Assembly (NCBI GenBank): GCA_009778655.1
Contig: WRFZ01000171.1
Span: 1-37,464, forward strand
From: Candidatus Azobacteroides sp.
Lineage (GTDB): Bacteria; Bacteroidota; Bacteroidia; Bacteroidales; Azobacteroidaceae
DNA length: 37,464 bases
Direction of reading: 5' to 3'
In this document: in pieces, positions 32,698 through 37,464 of the stretch
Position numbering within the stretch: position 1 is the stretch's first letter
Layout of the letters: every line of letters starts with the position of its first letter
Translations under genes and position numbers: made by a program
The notes under the pieces: generated by a model
Seen by the model: the letters and a program-made list of their open reading frames with translations, nothing else
The model's database searches: none
What the model was told of the DNA's origin: nothing

Positions 32698-34200
32698 TTA
32701 TTTACCTTGTTTTTGATTCCACCATACTTTTTCTCCGACATTTGGTTTTTGTGCGGGAGCATTATTATTTCGGAAAATATAAGATTGAGGGTACTGGGGA
32801 GAAGCCGGCAAATTACCGTTCAGCAAGGCCCTTCCTTTTACCGAGACTGTCAGATCACCCACAGGGAAATTACTCCATGCTTCTTGTCTGTCAGCCGCTA
32901 TATCAATATTGCTTACCGAAGGATATTTGGTACGGTTACGTTCCAAAAACGATTCAATGTGTTGATAGTTGCAATTGGCTACCCATTTTTGCATGGCAAT
33001 TTGTTTGATTTGGGCTTCTGTATTACCGCCCGTCCATTTGGCGTAACCGGTTTCCACAATACTGTAATCGGAAATACCTTGTTGATTCAAGGAAGCTTTT
33101 ACTCCCGCTTCATAAAAATCTTTAGCTTCGGACAAACCGGCACGGGCATATACTTCGGCAATATAGAAATTCACTTCCCAATCCGACATCAACATCAAAT
33201 CCATAGCGCTGCCGAAAACAACTGTTGCATAGCTTTCTTTAGCATCGGTTGTACCGTTTCCGTCGGAATCATCTTTCGAATCAAAATCGCCGAAAAAAGC
33301 GCCTCTTGTTCCGGAAAACAATTTTCCCAAACGCGGATCGTCATTCGCACTCAAATAATCAATAAATGTTTTACATGCAATCACGTTCGTTGTAAAATAG
33401 TTCGCCCCTCCCGCTTGAAATTCGCGCATCGGATGGCGTTTCCCTTCTTGTGCATCATTCCACACCGTTCCCGGTATTTTTGCGCTTGCCGTAAGCAAAC
33501 TCGCATTTTGGATAAAGTTCAATGTCTGTGCATTGTTGTATTGCGGAGTTTCGGATAAACGCAACATCAATTTCAATTTCAAAGCGTTGGCAAATTTATA
33601 CCATGCGGTCAAATCGCCTTTGTAAATATAATCGTACGTTCCGTCAATCGAAGATCCGCTTAAATCAATTTTCAACAGATCATCTATCCGTTTCATTAAA
33701 TCGGCATAAATATCTTCTCCTTTGTCCTGCTTCGGATTCAAATTTTCAGCCCCCAGCAATGCTTCAGAATAAGGCATATCGCCCCATACATCGGTAATTA
33801 TTTGCCAAGTGAAAATAGATAAAGCTTCCGCAACGAAATAATATCCTTTATTTTCGTCGTCTTTCGTATTTTCTTTGATGTATTTCAAATCGGGCAAAGG
33901 CTGACTCATTAAAGACTGATAGGTTACATCGAAATCTTGAGGCAAATATTCGCACAACGATTTAAATTGAGAAGCCGTGTAAGCTTGCGTCCAATATTCC
34001 ACCCAAAAGCCGCCGCTGAAACCGAAATCCCAACTCATCAAGTTATAGGCAACACCCATTTCCGCTGCCGGCAACAATACGCTTACATTCGGAACTTCCG
34101 ACAATGCATTCGGGTCGTGATTGATATCCAAATAATCGCCACATCCGCAGGTGAAAAGCAAGACGATAGCGGATAATATAATTAATGATTTTCTTTTCAT
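32698..34200 (-). CDS. SusD/RagB-family outer-membrane lipoprotein
   Basis: The 500-residue protein has a signal peptide with lipobox TCGC (Cys20) followed by GDYLDINHDPNALSEV, the standard SusD opening. The first helical region (PNVSVLLPAAEMG) and WVEYWTQAYTASQF place it in the SusD-like_2 group (PF12771). It is alpha-helical with TPR-like repeats and caps the SusC barrel, holding the ligand. The last part (about 440-500) contains FPVGDLTVSVKGRALLNG and ends in a Trp/Asn-rich tail. Gap to susC upstream is 20 nt. The substrate (glycan or peptide) cannot be told from sequence. Confidence 0.93.
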   Translation of the reverse strand: MKRKSLIILSAIVLLFTCGCGDYLDINHDPNALSEVPNVSVLLPAAEMGVAYNLMSWDFGFSGGFWVEYWTQAYTASQFKSLCEYLPQDFDVTYQSLMSQPLPDLKYIKENTKDDENKGYYFVAEALSIFTWQIITDVWGDMPYSEALLGAENLNPKQDKGEDIYADLMKRIDDLLKIDLSGSSIDGTYDYIYKGDLTAWYKFANALKLKLMLRLSETPQYNNAQTLNFIQNASLLTASAKIPGTVWNDAQEGKRHPMREFQAGGANYFTTNVIACKTFIDYLSANDDPRLGKLFSGTRGAFFGDFDSKDDSDGNGTTDAKESYATVVFGSAMDLMLMSDWEVNFYIAEVYARAGLSEAKDFYEAGVKASLNQQGISDYSIVETGYAKWTGGNTEAQIKQIAMQKWVANCNYQHIESFLERNRTKYPSVSNIDIAADRQEAWSNFPVGDLTVSVKGRALLNGNLPASPQYPQSYIFRNNNAPAQKPNVGEKVWWNQKQGK

Positions 34201-34220
34201 ATGCTTACTGTTTTATTATG

Positions 34221-37200
34221 TTAAAATGAAAGATTTAATCCGAATATATACGACTGAAAAGGCGGCGTTGTTCCGAATTCTCCGAATTTTGCGCTAATGT
34301 CGTTACCAAAGGTGGTTATTTCAGGATCAATGTATTGATTTTCTTTCGGAGTCCACAACAGAATATTAGATGCTGTCGCAGAAAGTCGTAAAGAAGCAAT
34401 TCTAAGTTTTTCGCATACTTTTTTCGGTAATTGATAAGCTAAACTTACATTACGGAGTTTAAAATACGAACGGTCAATAACCGAGTGATCATCCCGTTGG
34501 AATGCGCCGTTACTATAGAAGGTATGCAAAGCGGTCGGATCAACGGGAGTCGTATTTTCACTGTAAGTGCCGTCGCCATTATCCACTACCGAATTGGGAA
34601 CAAGAAACGGATTGCGATCATTATAAACTGTTTCCGGACCGCTTCCCACCCAATGCATATAATCTTTGGTATAACAGAAAATATAGCCGCCGTAACGAAA
34701 ATCAAATACTCCGGATAATGAAATACCCTTGTAAGTAAATGTATTGGTAAAACCCATCCGATATTTTTCGTTAATATCCTTATTCAAATAAACCACGTCG
34801 GGAGTCGGTTGCGGCATTCCGCTTCCGTCAACGACTGTACTTTCCACTCCATTATTCATTACCGTCAAAACTTTTGCGCATTTAAATTGTCCGAGCGGTT
34901 TGCCTTCAACGGCATAGATACCCATTCCTCCGAAGCCGCCCAAGAAAACTTCCGGGGTGTTCAATTTTTCTACCTTGTTGTAGTTCTTGGTAAAATTGTA
35001 AGTGATATCCCATTGGAAATCTTGCGTTTTTACCGGTACCACTGAAACAGACAATTCCACGCCATCGTTGCGGACATTGCCCAAATTAGCTCGTTGGGCG
35101 GTATAACCATTTGACGGATCTATAGGTAACGTAGCAATCAATCCTTTGGTTAATTTATTATAATACGAAAATTCAAAACCTACTCGTTGATTGAAAAAGG
35201 AACTTTCCAGTCCGACTTCAAATTCATCCGTTAACTCCGGTTTCAAATTCGGATTTGCTGCCGTATTGGAAATTGTATAAGCATTGACCCCTCCCAACGG
35301 AAAAGTCAAATCATCAACACTCGGATAACCGGGAGTTATCACCGATCCGCGAACAAAGCGGCCATAAACTCCGTAAGGAGTTGTATCTTTACCGGTTCGT
35401 CCGTAAGCCAAACGGACTTTGGCAAAATCAAGAACGCCGGTAGCAATGTTTTGTTGCTTCAGAAAATCGGTAACAACAAAACTCAACATCGCCGCCGGAT
35501 AAAAATAAGAATTATTTTTTGTCGGCAAAGCCGAAGACCAGTCGTTACGGGCGGTAAGCGTCAAATAAAGGTAATCGCGATAACCGAAATCCGCATTGAT
35601 ATAAGCCCCAATAATTCGGTAAAGATCGCTGGTTTGTTCCGCTACAGCCGGAGTCAACGTGTTGGAAAGTTGATAGAACCCGGGAATATCAATCGAAGCG
35701 ATTGATCCGTACAAACGATTCGACGATAGTTCGTTTGTATTTCCTCCGAGTATTATATTCATCGAAAAATCATCGAAACGGTCGTTGAAAGTAGCAAAAT
35801 AGTCGTGATTGGTTTGAGTGTATTGCCGCTTGTCTTGCGAATAACTGCCCGGATTTGCATTAGAAGACCCGTAATTGGGAGAACCGGGAGTAAAAGAAAT
35901 TGCATCCGTATGCACATCGGCGGTGGATGTTTCAAAGTCGCCTCCAAACCGGTAGGTCAATTTCAGATTTTTCAATACATCATAATCCAATTGCACTTTC
36001 CCGAAAACCTTGTACTTATTTTGAACCGCAGCTCTTGCGCTTAATACATAATACGGATTCAAACCGTAAGGAGTAAAATAGTTATCCAAATTATTGAATT
36101 TGTTGTTGTAATCTTTCAAATCCACGATGGAGATATCGGTAGCAATTTCATTCAACGAACGATAAACAGAGTTATCCTGTCCCGTGAGTGATGCTCTGTT
36201 CTTTTCTATGCTGAAATTAAATGCGGTGCTTACCATTACTTTTTTCGCTTTAAGAGAAGCATTGGTAGCGATGGTATAACGGTTGTACGAATCGGCGTTG
36301 GTCGGGATAGGTCCGTCCAAATGATTTTGCGATGCCGAAACATGGTATTTGGTTTGTTCCGTACCCCCCGTCAGCGACAGCGAATTGTCAAAGCCGACAC
36401 CGAGATCGTAGAAATCGCGGATACGGTTTTTCAGATACACATAGGGTTTCAATTGTTGGCTGTTGTCCACCACATTCCCCCAAACTCTTTCTTTACCGTC
36501 GAAACGCGCTCCCCAGCTTCCGTTTTCATCCAACGCACGGTCGCCGCTCCAACCTTGTCCGAACATGGTTTGTTCTTTCGGCAAACGTCCGACTTGTTGA
36601 ATCGTCACTCCGCCGATATATTCCACATTCACTTTTCCGTTGGTATTTTTACCCGATTTAGTGGTAATCATGACCACTCCTTGAGCCGCACGCGAACCGT
36701 ATAAAGCGGATGCGGCAGATCCTTTCAAAATCGTAATACTCTCAATATCATTCGGGTTCAGCGCATTGATACCGGATCCAAAATCCGCTTGGCTGTTCAG
36801 CGTTGCTACTCCTCCGCTGATACTTCCCGTTTGATTCTGTCGGTTAGTGAGAGGAACACCATCCACCACATACAAAGGTTGATTATTCCCGAACGAGTTA
36901 AATCCTCGGATAACCACATTTTGCGTTCCACCGGGATTTGAAGAAGAGGAAACGTCAATCCCCGCGACTTTCCCTTGCAACGCCGTCATCGGATTAACAA
37001 CATTTGAGTTAACAATATCCTCTCCGCTCATTGAGGAAACAGCATATCCTAACGCTTTTTTATCTCTTGAAATACCCAATGCCGTTACCACCACTTCGTT
37101 CAGCGTTTTCGTATCCGGCGTAAGCGAAATCCTTGCGTTCGCAGATGCCAGCGCTTCTGTTTGAGTATAGCCGATATACCGGACTATCAGCGTATGCACC

Positions 37201-37400
37201 GATTCCGGAACGGTCAATGAGAATTTTCCGTTCACGTCCGTAGCCGTACCGATTGTTGTCGCACCTTTTGCAATCACGGAAGCGCCGACAATCGGTTCAC
37301 CGTTCTCATCGGTAACCGTTCCCGATGCCTGCTTATTCTGCGCGATTGCCAATCCCATGCTTATTAAAAAGCAGGCGAATAATAAAGTCAATCTTTTCAT
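34221..37400 (-). CDS. SusC/RagA-family TonB-linked outer-membrane transporter
   Basis: The 1059-residue protein has a signal peptide (LLFACFLISMGLAIAQ), a carboxypeptidase-like domain (GTVTDENGEPIVGASVIAKG, about 27-46; DVNGKFSLTVP), the plug with VVIRGFNSFGNNQPLYVVDGVPL (given as VVIRGFNSFG and QPLYVVDGVPL, about 163-185) and LKGSAASALYGSRAAQGVV, and a long barrel ending in SYIFGLNLSF with terminal Phe. It lacks an STN domain, so it does not signal through an anti-sigma factor. It is the first gene of the susC-susD-lipoprotein-lipoprotein operon and imports oligomers across the outer membrane using TonB energy. Confidence 0.95.
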   Translation of the reverse strand: MKRLTLLFACFLISMGLAIAQNKQASGTVTDENGEPIVGASVIAKGATTIGTATDVNGKFSLTVPESVHTLIVRYIGYTQTEALASANARISLTPDTKTLNEVVVTALGISRDKKALGYAVSSMSGEDIVNSNVVNPMTALQGKVAGIDVSSSSNPGGTQNVVIRGFNSFGNNQPLYVVDGVPLTNRQNQTGSISGGVATLNSQADFGSGINALNPNDIESITILKGSAASALYGSRAAQGVVMITTKSGKNTNGKVNVEYIGGVTIQQVGRLPKEQTMFGQGWSGDRALDENGSWGARFDGKERVWGNVVDNSQQLKPYVYLKNRIRDFYDLGVGFDNSLSLTGGTEQTKYHVSASQNHLDGPIPTNADSYNRYTIATNASLKAKKVMVSTAFNFSIEKNRASLTGQDNSVYRSLNEIATDISIVDLKDYNNKFNNLDNYFTPYGLNPYYVLSARAAVQNKYKVFGKVQLDYDVLKNLKLTYRFGGDFETSTADVHTDAISFTPGSPNYGSSNANPGSYSQDKRQYTQTNHDYFATFNDRFDDFSMNIILGGNTNELSSNRLYGSIASIDIPGFYQLSNTLTPAVAEQTSDLYRIIGAYINADFGYRDYLYLTLTARNDWSSALPTKNNSYFYPAAMLSFVVTDFLKQQNIATGVLDFAKVRLAYGRTGKDTTPYGVYGRFVRGSVITPGYPSVDDLTFPLGGVNAYTISNTAANPNLKPELTDEFEVGLESSFFNQRVGFEFSYYNKLTKGLIATLPIDPSNGYTAQRANLGNVRNDGVELSVSVVPVKTQDFQWDITYNFTKNYNKVEKLNTPEVFLGGFGGMGIYAVEGKPLGQFKCAKVLTVMNNGVESTVVDGSGMPQPTPDVVYLNKDINEKYRMGFTNTFTYKGISLSGVFDFRYGGYIFCYTKDYMHWVGSGPETVYNDRNPFLVPNSVVDNGDGTYSENTTPVDPTALHTFYSNGAFQRDDHSVIDRSYFKLRNVSLAYQLPKKVCEKLRIASLRLSATASNILLWTPKENQYIDPEITTFGNDISAKFGEFGTTPPFQSYIFGLNLSF

Positions 37401-37464
37401 AAATTTTTCATTAAATTTAACTTATTTTTGTTCATATTTTTATATAAAATATTCCACCGTTTAA
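37401..37464. other. Upstream end of the susC gene
   Basis: These 64 nt are very AT-rich; no TAnnTTTG box is seen on the minus strand within them. The promoter probably lies outside the window or is regulated by a dedicated sigma or regulator. Confidence 0.4.

Noticed and set aside
32587-33558. Plus-strand ORF of 323 codons
   Set aside because: Antisense to susD and the adjoining lipoprotein gene; no recognisable domain.

Overview
The window looks like a chromosomal segment of a Bacteroidota bacterium, most likely order Bacteroidales. The evidence is a SusC/SusD outer-membrane uptake locus, a Bacteroidetes-type transketolase, a GldB-like lipoprotein, many lipoproteins with Cys at about residue 17-20, almost no Shine-Dalgarno sites, and repeated TAnnTTTG boxes upstream of genes (the Bacteroidetes -7 element, in places with a TTTG/ATTG -33 element about 20 nt away). 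No genus is assigned.

Left part (1-10.3 kb): a minus-strand cluster of tkt, rpiB and a large beta-propeller sensor/regulator cut by the window edge, all three overlapping. Then come a divergent tRNA-Ser(GCU), mltG, a possible 28-residue lipoprotein, gapA with a very clear promoter, a beta-lactamase-fold hydrolase, an internally deleted Rpn/PD-(D/E)XK nuclease-family gene, a MUG-like uracil-DNA glycosylase and a GldB-like lipoprotein.

Middle (10.3-22.9 kb): a five-gene MacB-type efflux operon (ATPase, two FtsX-type permeases, HlyD-type adaptor, TolC-type outer-membrane protein), an intergenic twin palindrome, a class II (B12-dependent) ribonucleotide reductase, a TonB-dependent receptor, a repeat-rich intergenic region that may encode a small RNA, a small HTH protein and a PAP2 phosphatase.

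Right part (23-37.4 kb): kdsA, a long-chain acyl-CoA ligase with an inverted repeat over its promoter, and a tight phoH-purC-aroE-nikR operon whose NikR-like protein lacks three of the four canonical nickel ligands. Next are a Rieske-like lipoprotein, a candidate toxin-antitoxin pair, dinB with a GTG start, a 144-bp inverted-repeat element resembling an IS remnant, and a four-gene minus-strand operon: susC, susD, an Ig-like lipoprotein and a lipid-binding-like lipoprotein.

Most of the window is core metabolism (pentose phosphate, glycolysis, purine, shikimate, KDO, deoxynucleotides). The accessory signals are the altered NikR, the toxin-antitoxin pair, the deleted nuclease gene, several palindromic or repeated intergenic elements, and a SusCD locus without any enzyme gene in view. 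No CRISPR array, rRNA, intact transposase or prophage is visible.
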